The notes under the pieces: generated by a model
Seen by the model: the letters and a program-made list of their open reading frames with translations, nothing else
The model's database searches: none
Told to the model about the DNA's origin: nothing
Part shown: positions 54,212 to 62,261 of the stretch, in pieces
Layout of the letters: the number at the start of each line of letters is the position of its first letter
Position numbering within the stretch: position 1 is the first letter of the stretch
Assembly (NCBI GenBank): GCA_937931205.1
Contig: CALHBF010000014.1
Span: 1 to 64,000, forward strand
Source of the DNA: an uncultured Bacteriovoracaceae bacterium
Lineage (GTDB): Bacteria; Bdellovibrionota; Bacteriovoracia; Bacteriovoracales; Bacteriovoracaceae
DNA length: 64,000 nt
Direction of reading: 5' to 3'
Position numbers and translations under genes: made by a program

Positions 54212-55009
54212 ATGATAAAGACGGAGTTTAGAATTCCTAAAATGGATTGCCCATCTGAAGAAGGATTAATTCGACTAAGATTAGATGAAGTGCCAGGAGT
54301 TAAGAACTTAAAATTCGAGATTCCTGATAGGAAACTTACAATATATCATGAAGGCCATTCCCAAGACTTGTTATCTGCCTTAGAGACTTTGAATTTCGGT
54401 GCAGAGATTGTAAGTGTTACTGATGTTAGCGAGGACTTTGTTGTTCCATCGGCAAACGAGGAAGAAGAGTCGAGCTTATTGAAGAAGTTATTATATATAA
54501 ATGGTTTTATGTTTGTTGTTGAGCTATTTGCTGGAATAATTGCTGACTCGATGGGATTAATTTCCGATTCACTAGATATGTTAGCTGACTCTAGTGTTTA
54601 CCTTATTAGCCTGTTCGCAGTCGGTAAATCTTTAAGTGTAAAAAAGAAATCAGCTCGTTTGAATGGGCTCTTTCAATTGATACTTGGAACGGGCGTTTTA
54701 ATTGAAACTGTTAGAAAGTATCTTTATGGAAGTGATCCCCAAGCAGATTATATGATATTGATCTCTTTAGTTGCATTGGCGGCAAATGTGTACTGTCTCT
54801 ACTTGCTTACAAAACATAAAAATGGGGATGTACACATGAAAGCAAGTTACATTTGTTCCTCAACAGATGTAATGGCCAATACGGGTGTTTTCCTTGCAGG
54901 TGTTGCTGTCTTTTTCACTAAATCTCCAATTCCGGATCTTGTTATTGGTGTTGTTGTTACTGTGATAGTTTTAAGAGGCGCATTAATGATTTTTAAAATA
55001 TCAAAATAA
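54212..55009 (+). CDS. Cation transporter: HMA domain fused to CDF-like transporter (265 aa)
   Basis: Membrane protein. Residues 1-70 are an HMA-type metal-binding domain with the variant site IPKMDCPSEEGLIR (one Cys, not CxxC). Residues 85-265 contain about six helices, with the CDF-type metal sites GIIADSMGLISDSLDMLADS (Asp pairs) and YICSSTDVMANTGVFLAG. It would export divalent ions (Zn, Co, Cd) against protons. Length agrees with short CDF members. Monocistronic with a hairpin after it. Confidence 0.87.
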   Translation: MIKTEFRIPKMDCPSEEGLIRLRLDEVPGVKNLKFEIPDRKLTIYHEGHSQDLLSALETLNFGAEIVSVTDVSEDFVVPSANEEEESSLLKKLLYINGFMFVVELFAGIIADSMGLISDSLDMLADSSVYLISLFAVGKSLSVKKKSARLNGLFQLILGTGVLIETVRKYLYGSDPQADYMILISLVALAANVYCLYLLTKHKNGDVHMKASYICSSTDVMANTGVFLAGVAVFFTKSPIPDLVIGVVVTVIVLRGALMIFKISK

Positions 55010-55019
55010 ATTTTCTCTC

Positions 55020-55058
55020 ATTACAAATAGGCCGACATAGTTCCGGCTTATTTGTAAT
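55020..55058 (+). terminator. Terminator after the HMA-CDF gene
   Basis: ATTACAAATA and TATTTGTAAT form the outer stem with GCCG/CGGC inside, then TTTC. Confidence 0.65.
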
Positions 55059-55247
55059 TTCAATTCTAATCATATCTTAGCTTCTCTTTGCTACTATTTA
55101 TGGTGAAGCACTACTAATTCTGCTACCTTTTATCTTAATACTCTCTTCTCTCATCTAGTTGTAATAATTCAGTTTTGAATAGTTAGTCTTTATTGGCATC
55201 TGTGTTGCTCCTTGTGAGGTAATCAAAAACCTTTCAAAGGAGGAGTA

Positions 55248-55385
55248 ATGAAGAAAAGAAATTTACATTTTTACCACTGTCCACGTTGTGCTTATCGAAG
55301 CTTTGAGCATTTGGAGACATATTCACATTGTGTGAATTGTTTCTTTATCGAAGATGAAACTCTTGGTGAATGTTCGAGCTATTAA
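55248..55385 (+). CDS. Zinc-ribbon mini-protein (45 aa)
   Basis: MKKRNLHFYHCPRCAYRSFE, LETYSHCVNCFFIEDE and TLGECSSY. Two CxxC pairs separated by 13 residues form a typical zinc ribbon. The ribosome site is strong (AAAGGAGGAG). No signal peptide. Located 27 bases before the lipoprotein gene at 55413, so probably in one operon. Unknown family. Confidence 0.7.
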   Translation: MKKRNLHFYHCPRCAYRSFEHLETYSHCVNCFFIEDETLGECSSY

Positions 55386-55412
55386 TTATTTATTCAGGAA
55401 TTGGAGCTATTA

Positions 55413-56294
55413 ATGAATTTCTTATTATTGTTTGTGTTGGCGATTACATCGGCCTGTTCTTTTAAAAGTCCTGACTCAGATAAGGCAGAAGCATTGAGGA
55501 GTATTGATGAATTATCTTCTGAAGAGCAAAAATATGTGGACTCAGATGGAGACATGGTCAGTAATTTTGATGAGAAAAATAACGGTACAGATCCTTATGT
55601 GGCCGACATCCCTAGAGTGGAGGTGAGTTTTCTTCAAGATTATCAAATTGTTGTTGAGTTTGAAGATGAGTCTACTTTTACCGTAGACACACAAGTTGCT
55701 CGAGATAATCCTAATTTTAAATATCGAGTAGGAGACTTATTTCTTAAGGCCAATAGCCTAAAGAATGCGGCAAAACTTGGGCGTTTCTCAGGTGTTTCTT
55801 GGGGGATTATCCAGCAGGAAGATTTTTCTTGGGTCAAATATCCTGACATAGATAAAGAGTATTACCACTCAAAGCTTATGGAGTATGTGAAGCACAGAGA
55901 AAAGAAGGTGCGTAACTTAACTCTTAATCTTGAAAATACTCTTCGTCTTAAAGAATCTCCTTATTTCAATTCAATTGATAATCTTGAGGTGAACTTTTAT
56001 TACTATAGTCACGCTAAAGAATCATATGTTCTCATTCATACGGTACAGATTGATAAGACCTTTCAAAGTGGGGTCCGTAAAAACTTCAGTGTCACGATTT
56101 CTAATCCTCCATTGGAGCTTTTTGAAGATAGCTATCTTCGCCGTGGGGAGTTCATCATTTCAGAGATAAAAGACTTCAATTGCCCTGACAAGAGAATTTC
56201 TAATATGGTTCTCTTGAGTTCAGTGAAGAATTTGTATTATAATAATTGGGGTTTACTTTTAGGTAAACCCCATCAATCTCTTGAGGTTTGTTAA
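55413..56294 (+). CDS. Putative lipoprotein with DxDGDxxSNxxE motif (293 aa)
   Basis: Signal peptide with lipobox TSAC (Cys15). Residues about 40-70 read DSDGDMVSNFDEKNNGTDPY, a thrombospondin-type-3-like calcium loop seen in many Bdellovibrio-like surface proteins. The remaining beta-rich part has no recognised domain. Start at ATG 55413 with GGAGC upstream. Ends in TAATG overlap with the following broken gene. Confidence 0.7.
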   Translation: MNFLLLFVLAITSACSFKSPDSDKAEALRSIDELSSEEQKYVDSDGDMVSNFDEKNNGTDPYVADIPRVEVSFLQDYQIVVEFEDESTFTVDTQVARDNPNFKYRVGDLFLKANSLKNAAKLGRFSGVSWGIIQQEDFSWVKYPDIDKEYYHSKLMEYVKHREKKVRNLTLNLENTLRLKESPYFNSIDNLEVNFYYYSHAKESYVLIHTVQIDKTFQSGVRKNFSVTISNPPLELFEDSYLRRGEFIISEIKDFNCPDKRISNMVLLSSVKNLYYNNWGLLLGKPHQSLEVC

Positions 56295-57139
56295 TGCCAA
56301 CTCCAAACACCTACGATAGTTCAAACTTTCGCAGAGTTTTACATCACGCTCCTAATTTGTTTCACTAAACAAGCATTTCTGCTTTACCAGGCATATTACA
56401 ATCTGGTGCCATTATTTCGCCTGGAACTCTATGGGGGCAGGACCCAATCTCTGCCAACAACTTCTACCTTCCGAATGCTCAAAGACTTTCTAATCTACGA
56501 CATAGGTCTGATTGTGGATTTGTTGATTACATTTTTTGTTCATTCTTTAATGGAATACAAGCAGGAGCCAGCCGTTATGGGTTTGTTTCAATAGAGATTG
56601 ATAAAAATATTCTTTTACAAAAAGAAGCATTTATTTATCCCTTTAATTTTGTATTTTCTTGGAATCTGGCTCGATCAGCAGATAAGTTTTCGGATCTTAC
56701 AACTTGGAATACCGCTGTGGTTTTAAGGAACCGTATAAATATTACAGAGGTTCTTATTAGAAGGCAGATAAAATTAGGCCCTAATGTTATAAGATTTCAT
56801 TGCTTTAGATCTGTAAGGAACAGATTATTGGATTTATTAAATGAATTCGACTATGAATATGATGTTATTGCTCATGATAATCCACAAGAGCATGCGAGGT
56901 TTGGAATGAGTCAACTTGATAGAACGGTTCAAATTGGAGAGCAAGAATACCATGGAATTCTAAGTGAAGATGGTAGATTTGTATCAATTTTTAATATTAT
57001 TGATAGTGATGACTTGGACTTCTTAGGAAGATTTCAGGTTGATGAAAATAACAATTTGATTGAACATTTTCCAATGACTGGTCGAGTTGAAGTTGTTGGA
57101 AGGTTACTGCAGGCTAATACTAGAGCTGCCAGCAACTAA
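56294..57139 (+). pseudogene. Unknown protein gene interrupted by one in-frame stop
   Basis: ATG 56294 overlaps the previous stop (TAATG). Codon 25 (56366-56368) is TAA, and the same frame then stays open to 57139 (256 residues). After the stop no usual start occurs until GTG 56717, and the sequence LPGILQSGAIISPGTLWGQD, PNAQRLSNLRHRSDCGFV looks coding. So this is one 281-codon gene with a nonsense mutation, or a sequencing error. No family recognised. It belongs to an operon with the lipoprotein before it. Confidence 0.6.
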
Positions 57140-57161
57140 AAGAAAATCTCTCTTCATCTCT

Positions 57162-57174
57162 GTAGTTAGCTATA
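57162..57174 (-). repeat. 13-bp inverted repeat, right copy
   Basis: GTAGTTAGCTATA is the exact reverse complement of 35472-35484, just inside the right end of the island. Confidence 0.55.
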
Positions 57175-57220
57175 TAAGGCTATTTTATTAGATAACTACT
57201 GATGATTACTAAAAACGAGT

Positions 57221-57280
57221 ATCATCCACCAAAATTTTTATAAAAAAAGCCGAGTCGATCTCGGCTTTTTTTATGTCTTA
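57221..57280 (+). repeat. Right attachment-site candidate (degenerate tRNA-Ala end)
   Basis: ATCATCCACCAAAATTT resembles the tRNA-Ala 3' end ATCTCCACCAAATTT (one base inserted), followed by a terminator of the same design and the identical 19 bases at 57262-57280. Interpreted as the chromosomal end displaced by island insertion. Confidence 0.6.
57242..57272. terminator. Bidirectional terminator at the right island edge
   Basis: AAAAAAAGCCGAG and CTCGGCTTTTTTT form the stem, with a 5-base loop. It serves the minus-strand gene ending at 57278. Confidence 0.85.
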
Positions 57281-57949
57281 TTCTGTAACGAGAACTTTTC
57301 CTGTCCCTTCTATATCGATAACTACAGTTTCATTCCAATTAGTTGCAACCGAGTAGACTTTGTAATTAATCGCAAGAGTAGCGGTGGCGATAGGATTCGT
57401 TTTTTTGCCTTTTATTCCTACTCCAGTGACCTGCATTGTAGCGTCCAGATCCCATCCGAAGATCGTATTTGCCTTTAAAGGAATAATGGCCGCATTTGTA
57501 ATATATTGACCTGATCCGTAGTAACTTCTCTTAGGAGTGAAGTGAATGAGGAACTCAAGACGACCGACCTCATTTCCAAGCTTGTTTCTTTTTACAACAA
57601 TATATTTTTTCCTAACTGGATCAGCATCTCCCTCAAGCTCAAAGATATCGACTGGCTGCTTTGTTACAGTATCACGAGGGATAACACTAATAGGTGAGTA
57701 TCTTGTCTGTGAAGTGGGTCTACCTTTTTGAAATAATGTATAAAGTGATTCACCAAGGGCCACAATCTTTTCAGCTGCTACAATAATTTCGCCATAACCC
57801 ATTGTTTGATCAATAAGAAAATGCTCATCCACAGATAATGGGGCTTCAATGAATTCTGTTTTTAGATTTGATGTAAGGTCGTGTGAGGAAGGAAATGCAG
57901 TTGGGGTGAAGATCAGAAAACTTAGTACAGATAAGATTAATTTGGTCAT
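57278..57949 (-). CDS. Secreted protein of unknown function (223 aa)
   Basis: Signal peptide 1-20 (SVLSFLIFTPTAFPSS). The mature part is beta-rich with hydrophobic strands (NKLGNEVGRLEFLIHFTPKR, YITNAAIIPLKANTIFGWDL, TNPIATATLAINYKV), like a lipid-binding or jelly-roll fold. No Cys, no known motif. First chromosomal gene right of the island. Confidence 0.65.
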   Translation of the reverse strand: MTKLILSVLSFLIFTPTAFPSSHDLTSNLKTEFIEAPLSVDEHFLIDQTMGYGEIIVAAEKIVALGESLYTLFQKGRPTSQTRYSPISVIPRDTVTKQPVDIFELEGDADPVRKKYIVVKRNKLGNEVGRLEFLIHFTPKRSYYGSGQYITNAAIIPLKANTIFGWDLDATMQVTGVGIKGKKTNPIATATLAINYKVYSVATNWNETVVIDIEGTGKVLVTE

Positions 57950-58054
57950 ATCTCTCCTTGGTTTGAGCTTTAGTTTCTCTACTCATGAGATGATTTGAAG
58001 TCAACACGGATGAAGTGTTGTCATAAAATGTTTGATTTAGATCAGTAGAATAAA

Positions 58055-58759
58055 TTACGAAGAATGAAGAAAGCTTTCTAAGGTTTTGACGAGTTCTGCA
58101 GGACGCTCCAGTGGAATATAATGTCCACAATCCCCAATAAACTCCAGTCTTGAATTCGTTAATTTCTCATGAAATCTAGTTAATGTATGTTGAGGGACAA
58201 TTCTATCTTCAAGTCCACCAACAATTAATATAGGAATGTTTAGAGACTCTATTTCTGAAGCTAAATCCTTCCTATCAATGGTTGCCAGCAGTTGATTGAC
58301 ATACATTTGGGAAGTATAAGATTGACTCATCTCAATGATGGTATTGACGACTTCTTTTTTACCTAACGAACTCTCATGCACGTATTTTGAAACATCCTTT
58401 GCTGACATCCCTTTGTATTTAGAATGTTGCAGGAGTTTTATCATTTGCATTCGAGATCGATGCGACTCATCTGATAGGGCGCCGACTGTTGAAGCAATGA
58501 GTGAGAGTGACATAACTCTTTGGGGGAACTTGGAGCTAAAAACTTGCGCGATATATCCACCCATTGAGAAGCCTACTAAGTGGAAACGGGCCACTGGAGT
58601 TTCTTTAATTTTATCCAGCATCTCTTCAAGGTTTTGGCATCCTCTGAAATCAATGAATGTGGAAGGGAATTGTTCGGATAGGTCTATCATCAGCTTCCAG
58701 AGATTTGCATCACATAGGAGCCCTGGTAAAAAAACGATATGACTTTTAGAGTGTTGCAT
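58055..58759 (-). CDS. Alpha/beta-hydrolase, BioH-like (234 aa)
   Basis: Soluble hydrolase. VFLPGLLCDANLWKLM gives the oxyanion loop, HLVGFSMGGYIAQVF the nucleophile elbow (Ser of GFSMG), GGLEDRIVPQHTL the Asp and GDCGHYIPLERP the His. Length and order match pimeloyl-ACP methyl ester carboxylesterase-like enzymes, but the substrate is uncertain and no bio genes are nearby. Monocistronic. Confidence 0.83.
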   Translation of the reverse strand: MQHSKSHIVFLPGLLCDANLWKLMIDLSEQFPSTFIDFRGCQNLEEMLDKIKETPVARFHLVGFSMGGYIAQVFSSKFPQRVMSLSLIASTVGALSDESHRSRMQMIKLLQHSKYKGMSAKDVSKYVHESSLGKKEVVNTIIEMSQSYTSQMYVNQLLATIDRKDLASEIESLNIPILIVGGLEDRIVPQHTLTRFHEKLTNSRLEFIGDCGHYIPLERPAELVKTLESFLHSS

Positions 58760-58958
58760 CCATTAACCTTTTGATATCTGATTTAGAGGTAATAAGAATG
58801 ATTAGTCAATCATATATAGGTAAAAAGCTATGCGTGGTATAGATTATGCCTTATTTAATAAATACCTTAGTGTTGTTAGTTTTTTTTCCACTTTTACGGA
58901 GCTGTCCATTTACGCATTTTCTTGAATGGACAAATCTTTTTATAAAATGGAGAGAAGA

Positions 58959-59540
58959 ATGAAAAGTTTAATTATCGTTTTGATATCCCTAAACCTGAGT
59001 ACTGTTTTCGCCTCAATCACTCCCTATGGAGAAACGGTTGGAGGGCCATTTAGAGGAAAATGTCACATCAGCAGTGGTGTTCCTTCAAAACAAGAGCTTC
59101 ATTTTGACATCAGGCCAAATACTAAGATCGGTGCTCGACTTGATGATGGTAGTCAGCATAATGCTATCTTCGTTCAAGTGATTAATAATAGTTTTGATAA
59201 CAAGTTAAGTGTTGCTATCGTTAATTCATATAGAATACTCACCAACCCTCCGCGCTTTTGTATGACCATCGGTTCATATAACCAATGTGACTATAGGAAG
59301 CCAGTGCCAGCTATTCCTAACAGACCACGAAAATCTGATGAAATCTTCAGTTTTGAGACTCTTATTGGTCCATTAAATTTTGAAGATAACCCTGACTATC
59401 AGGGTTATGTATCAAAAGTAACTGATGCATGGACAGAAGTGATTACTGAAGCGAATCAAACCATTGCAGATAAAGTTCAACTAAAAATTGATGATAAAAG
59501 AATTCTCGAGTGTAATCTGGAATATTTGAATCTCTTCTAA
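58959..59540 (+). CDS. Secreted protein of unknown function (193 aa)
   Basis: Signal peptide MKSLIIVLISLNLSTVFA. Mature part with four Cys (two as FCMTIGSYNQC), and beta strands such as HFDIRPNTKIGARL and NSYRILTNPPRFCM. Start at ATG 58959 preceded by GGAGAGAAG; an upstream ATG at 58926 is in frame but would bury the signal. No family recognised. Confidence 0.65.
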   Translation: MKSLIIVLISLNLSTVFASITPYGETVGGPFRGKCHISSGVPSKQELHFDIRPNTKIGARLDDGSQHNAIFVQVINNSFDNKLSVAIVNSYRILTNPPRFCMTIGSYNQCDYRKPVPAIPNRPRKSDEIFSFETLIGPLNFEDNPDYQGYVSKVTDAWTEVITEANQTIADKVQLKIDDKRILECNLEYLNLF

Positions 59541-59650
59541 TCTTTTTGTTATTATCTCTGGGCCTGATGTATATCAGGTCCAGTCTCTGAGAAGTGAAAG
59601 TGAAAAATCTTGACTTCTTTTACTTTCAATTGCTTCATTATATTTAACAA

Positions 59651-59702
59651 GGGTTCTGTCGTTGTAATAACGATGGAAGTATTCAATGGTAGGGTCGCCA
59701 TT
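59651..59702 (+). repeat. Hairpin-tail repeat, copy a
   Basis: GGGTTCTGTCGTT, loop GTAAT, AACGATGG, then AGTATTC and the common tail AATGGTAGGGTCGCCATT. The stem (CTGTCGTT with AACGATGG) differs from copies b and c, but the tail is identical. No gene in 59541-59854; this copy lies in that gap, with a 14-bp hairpin at 59797. Confidence 0.6.
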
Positions 59703-59796
59703 AAATCTAATTTAGATTTATGGGACCTATGCTGTTACTCTTCAGTTTATCTGTCGTTTATTCAAGCATTTTCCCCAATCTTTTATTTAAAAAATT

Positions 59797-59827
59797 AGCT
59801 AAGTGATTACTTCGTAATCACTTAGCT
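59797..59827. terminator. Perfect 14-bp hairpin, probable terminator
   Basis: AGCTAAGTGATTAC and GTAATCACTTAGCT with a 3-base loop. On the minus strand it is followed by AATTTTTTAAA, so it would end transcripts of the DedA/NupC operon. Confidence 0.65.
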
Positions 59828-59854
59828 GTTATTGATATTTTGCCAGGAGGATGT

Positions 59855-59977
59855 ATGGAGGAAAAAGAGAGTAAAGCGGAAGAAAAGATTGTTTATGAGA
59901 ATACACCGCTCACATACTTATTTGTGATGACTCCCATTGTTATCATTGTTTTATTGTGTTTGATTGAGATGTACTAA
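59855..59977 (+). CDS. Small single-pass membrane protein (40 aa)
   Basis: MEEKESKAEEKIVYENTPLT, then a helix YLFVMTPIVIIVLLCLIEMY. A strong CAGGAGG site lies 5 bases upstream. A charged N-terminal tail and one transmembrane helix. It lies between copies a and b of the hairpin-tail repeat. Unknown function. Confidence 0.55.
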   Translation: MEEKESKAEEKIVYENTPLTYLFVMTPIVIIVLLCLIEMY

Positions 59978-59992
59978 GCCTCAGTGGCAAAA

Positions 59993-60039
59993 GGGTTCTA
60001 TCGTAAGATAGGAGTTTATTGAATGGTAGGGTCGCCATT
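59993..60039 (+). repeat. Hairpin-tail repeat, copy b
   Basis: GGGTTCTATC-GTAA-GATAGGA (a GNRA tetraloop), then GTTTATTG and AATGGTAGGGTCGCCATT. The right part overlaps the last codons of the DedA gene on the minus strand. Confidence 0.6.
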
Positions 60040-60699
60040 CCCATTATTTCTTTTTTTTATCATCTTTTTTAAAATAAAAAAGATCAGAGCAACTCCGGCC
60101 AAAATAAGAACAAAATATTTAAAATCTCTCATCTTTTCTATGACAAAATTGCCATATGTCGCTACAAAGTAGACTTGAGTCGGAACTGATATCAGTATGG
60201 CAGCTCCATCAATAAGAATAAATTTGGAAAGAGGAATACCCAAGAGACCACAACTCATGTGCCCAAAAAATCGAAGACCTGGTGTGAAACGAAAAATACC
60301 ACAGGAGAGTGTTCCATATTTTCGAAACCATTCATTCACTTTTTGAAAGATATCTCCGTCAAGCTTTCGACGAAAGAAGTCTGACTTGATGATTTTTACT
60401 CCAAAATATTTACCTAGCAGGAAAACGAGCAGGTCAGAAAGAAAAACTGCAAAAAAACAAACGATGGAAAGAGTTAGAACATCCACTCCTATGGCCTCTG
60501 GGTAAGGTGGAGGATGTGCGACCTTATCTGTGGCTATATGGGCTACAAGCCCTGCTGTCACAAGTACAAGCTCTTCTGGTATAGGAAGTCCGAATGAGCT
60601 GGCCAGCATAAATAAAGTAACAAAGGTGTAAACATAACCTGGGCGATAGGCATATTCTGTAAAAAAAGCGAGTAATGAGGCCTCGGAAAATTCGAACAT
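60016..60699 (-). CDS. DedA family membrane protein (227 aa)
   Basis: Membrane protein with several helices. EELVLVTAGLVAH is the first re-entrant-type motif, and YFGVKIIKSDFFRRKL with FRKYGTLSCGIFRFTPGLR the characteristic F/xGR motif. DedA proteins are needed for membrane homeostasis; some move undecaprenyl phosphate or phospholipids. The start ATG 60699 follows AAGGAAAAAA; ATG 60750 would add 17 residues inside the previous gene. Second gene of an operon with the nucleoside transporter (gap 8 bases). The C-terminal GDPTIQ is encoded by the repeat b tail. Confidence 0.9.
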   Translation of the reverse strand: MFEFSEASLLAFFTEYAYRPGYVYTFVTLFMLASSFGLPIPEELVLVTAGLVAHIATDKVAHPPPYPEAIGVDVLTLSIVCFFAVFLSDLLVFLLGKYFGVKIIKSDFFRRKLDGDIFQKVNEWFRKYGTLSCGIFRFTPGLRFFGHMSCGLLGIPLSKFILIDGAAILISVPTQVYFVATYGNFVIEKMRDFKYFVLILAGVALIFFILKKMIKKRNNGNGDPTIQ

Positions 60700-60707
60700 T
60701 TTTTTCC

Positions 60708-61994
60708 TTAGATTATCATACCAACTATGGTTGCAGTCATGAGTGAACAAATCATTCCACCGACTAAGGCCTTGATACCAAGTTGAGCGATAGTGGCCTT
60801 TTTAGATGGGGCGAGTGAACCAATACCTCCTACCTGGATGCCAATGGAAGAAAAGTTCGCAAAGCCGCTAAGAATATAGGTAGCCATGATAATTGATTTG
60901 GGATCACTAAAAATATTTTCGGTCTTCATTTTACCAAAGCTCATGTAGGCAACAAACTCATTGAGCACAATCTTTTCTCCTAAGAGCTGGCCAACACTCA
61001 CCATATCAGCTTTCGCAATTCCTATTAACCAAATGAGTGGAGAGAAGAGATAGCCGAGTAAAAACTGAAAAGAAAGACCTTGGTATTGATTCGCAGTGGA
61101 AGTTTGGATGTAGGAATTAAGTCCTGTGGCCTCTCCGATGAGGTCAAACAAGATGTAGTTTCCCATGGCAATGAGAGCAATGAAAACAATAAGCATAGCT
61201 CCTACATTAAATGCCAGACGAAGACCGTCTTCAGTTCCTATTGAAATGGCCTCGATGATATTTGATCCTATTTTTTCTGTGGAAACAGAGACTGTGTTGT
61301 TCACAATTTCATCTTGGGGAATGATGATTTTAGAAACAGCGATACTTGCTGGAGCGGCCATTACAGAGGCCGCCAAAAGGTGTTTGGCAAAGAAAAGTTG
61401 TTGTTCAGGGTTACCTTCCCCTAAAAATCCGACATATGCAGCAAGCACTCCTCCTGCCGAGCTGGCCATACCTCCAATCATGACGCAGAGGATTTCAGAC
61501 TTCGTCATTTTTTCAATATAAGGTTTGATTAATAAGGGGGCCTCAGTCTGACCTAAAAAGATATTGGCCGTGGCCGATAAATTTTCGGCCCCTGAAATGC
61601 TTAAAAATTTTGAAAGAAGCCAGGAAAGAGCGTAGACAACTTTTTGAAGCACACCTAAGTAGAATAATAAACTGGTGAGGGCCGAGAAGAAAATAATGGT
61701 GGGAAGAATTTGAAAAGCAAAAATAAAACCAAAACTACTTGTATCTAGCAGGTTTCCGAAAACAAATCCTGAACCTTGTTTGGTAAAATTAAGTATCACA
61801 ACGAAAATCTTTGAAATGGTCTCAAAGAAGCCGGCAATAATCGGTATTTTGAGAATTGAGAAAGCGAATACGAACTGCAAGATCAAAGCACTGAGAATCA
61901 GCTTCCAGGAAATTAATTTTCGGTTAGAGCTTAAGGCAAGTAAGATTGATATAAGAACGAAAAGTCCTAGAATTCCGCGAAAAAATGATTCCAC
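60708..61994 (-). CDS. Concentrative nucleoside transporter (NupC/CNT family)
   Basis: Membrane symporter of 428 residues. Signatures: FGFIFAFQILPTIIFFSALTS, the ILLGQTEAPLLIKPY-type segment (NIFLGQTEAPLLIKPYIEKM), GGMASSAGGVLAAYVGFLG, and ILSGFANFSSIGIQVGGIGS. These line sodium and nucleoside sites. Start at GTG 61994 with CCAGGAG upstream; the upstream TTG 62018 lacks a site. Takes up nucleosides, which fits a scavenger or predator. Its leader contains repeat copy c. Confidence 0.9.
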   Translation of the reverse strand: MESFFRGILGLFVLISILLALSSNRKLISWKLILSALILQFVFAFSILKIPIIAGFFETISKIFVVILNFTKQGSGFVFGNLLDTSSFGFIFAFQILPTIIFFSALTSLLFYLGVLQKVVYALSWLLSKFLSISGAENLSATANIFLGQTEAPLLIKPYIEKMTKSEILCVMIGGMASSAGGVLAAYVGFLGEGNPEQQLFFAKHLLAASVMAAPASIAVSKIIIPQDEIVNNTVSVSTEKIGSNIIEAISIGTEDGLRLAFNVGAMLIVFIALIAMGNYILFDLIGEATGLNSYIQTSTANQYQGLSFQFLLGYLFSPLIWLIGIAKADMVSVGQLLGEKIVLNEFVAYMSFGKMKTENIFSDPKSIIMATYILSGFANFSSIGIQVGGIGSLAPSKKATIAQLGIKALVGGMICSLMTATIVGMII

Positions 61995-62023
61995 GTAAGT
62001 GTCTCCTGGTTGTGTCAAAACAC

Positions 62024-62073
62024 AATGGCGACCCTACCATAAACCACTCCTATCCAGCCGAAGGATAGAACCC
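62024..62073 (-). repeat. Hairpin-tail repeat, copy c (opposite strand)
   Basis: On the minus strand: GGGTTCTATCC, loop TTCGGCT, GGATAGGA, then GTGGTTT and ATGGTAGGGTCGCCATT. It lies in the 5' leader of the nupC-like gene, 30 bases before its start. Copies b and c are inverted around the operon. Confidence 0.6.
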
Positions 62074-62261
62074 TTTTTGCGATAGCGTATAGAAACATGC
62101 TCTTAACTTCTCGTCAAGATTGCAGTAAATAAAGTAGGAATCCCCATTATCTAAACTAGTTAAGTCTTGAATTCATTAGGCTATTGAGATTGTTAACTTT
62201 ACATGAGAAATCGGTGAAAATAGCATCTAAATAATTAATGATAAGTCAAAAGGAGGCCAGC

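Noticed and set aside
59651-62073. Hairpin-tail repeat as a preQ1, purine or guanidine riboswitch
   Set aside because: The GGTTCTA start looks superficially like preQ1-I, but the loop and A-rich tail of that class are missing, and two copies are not in leaders.
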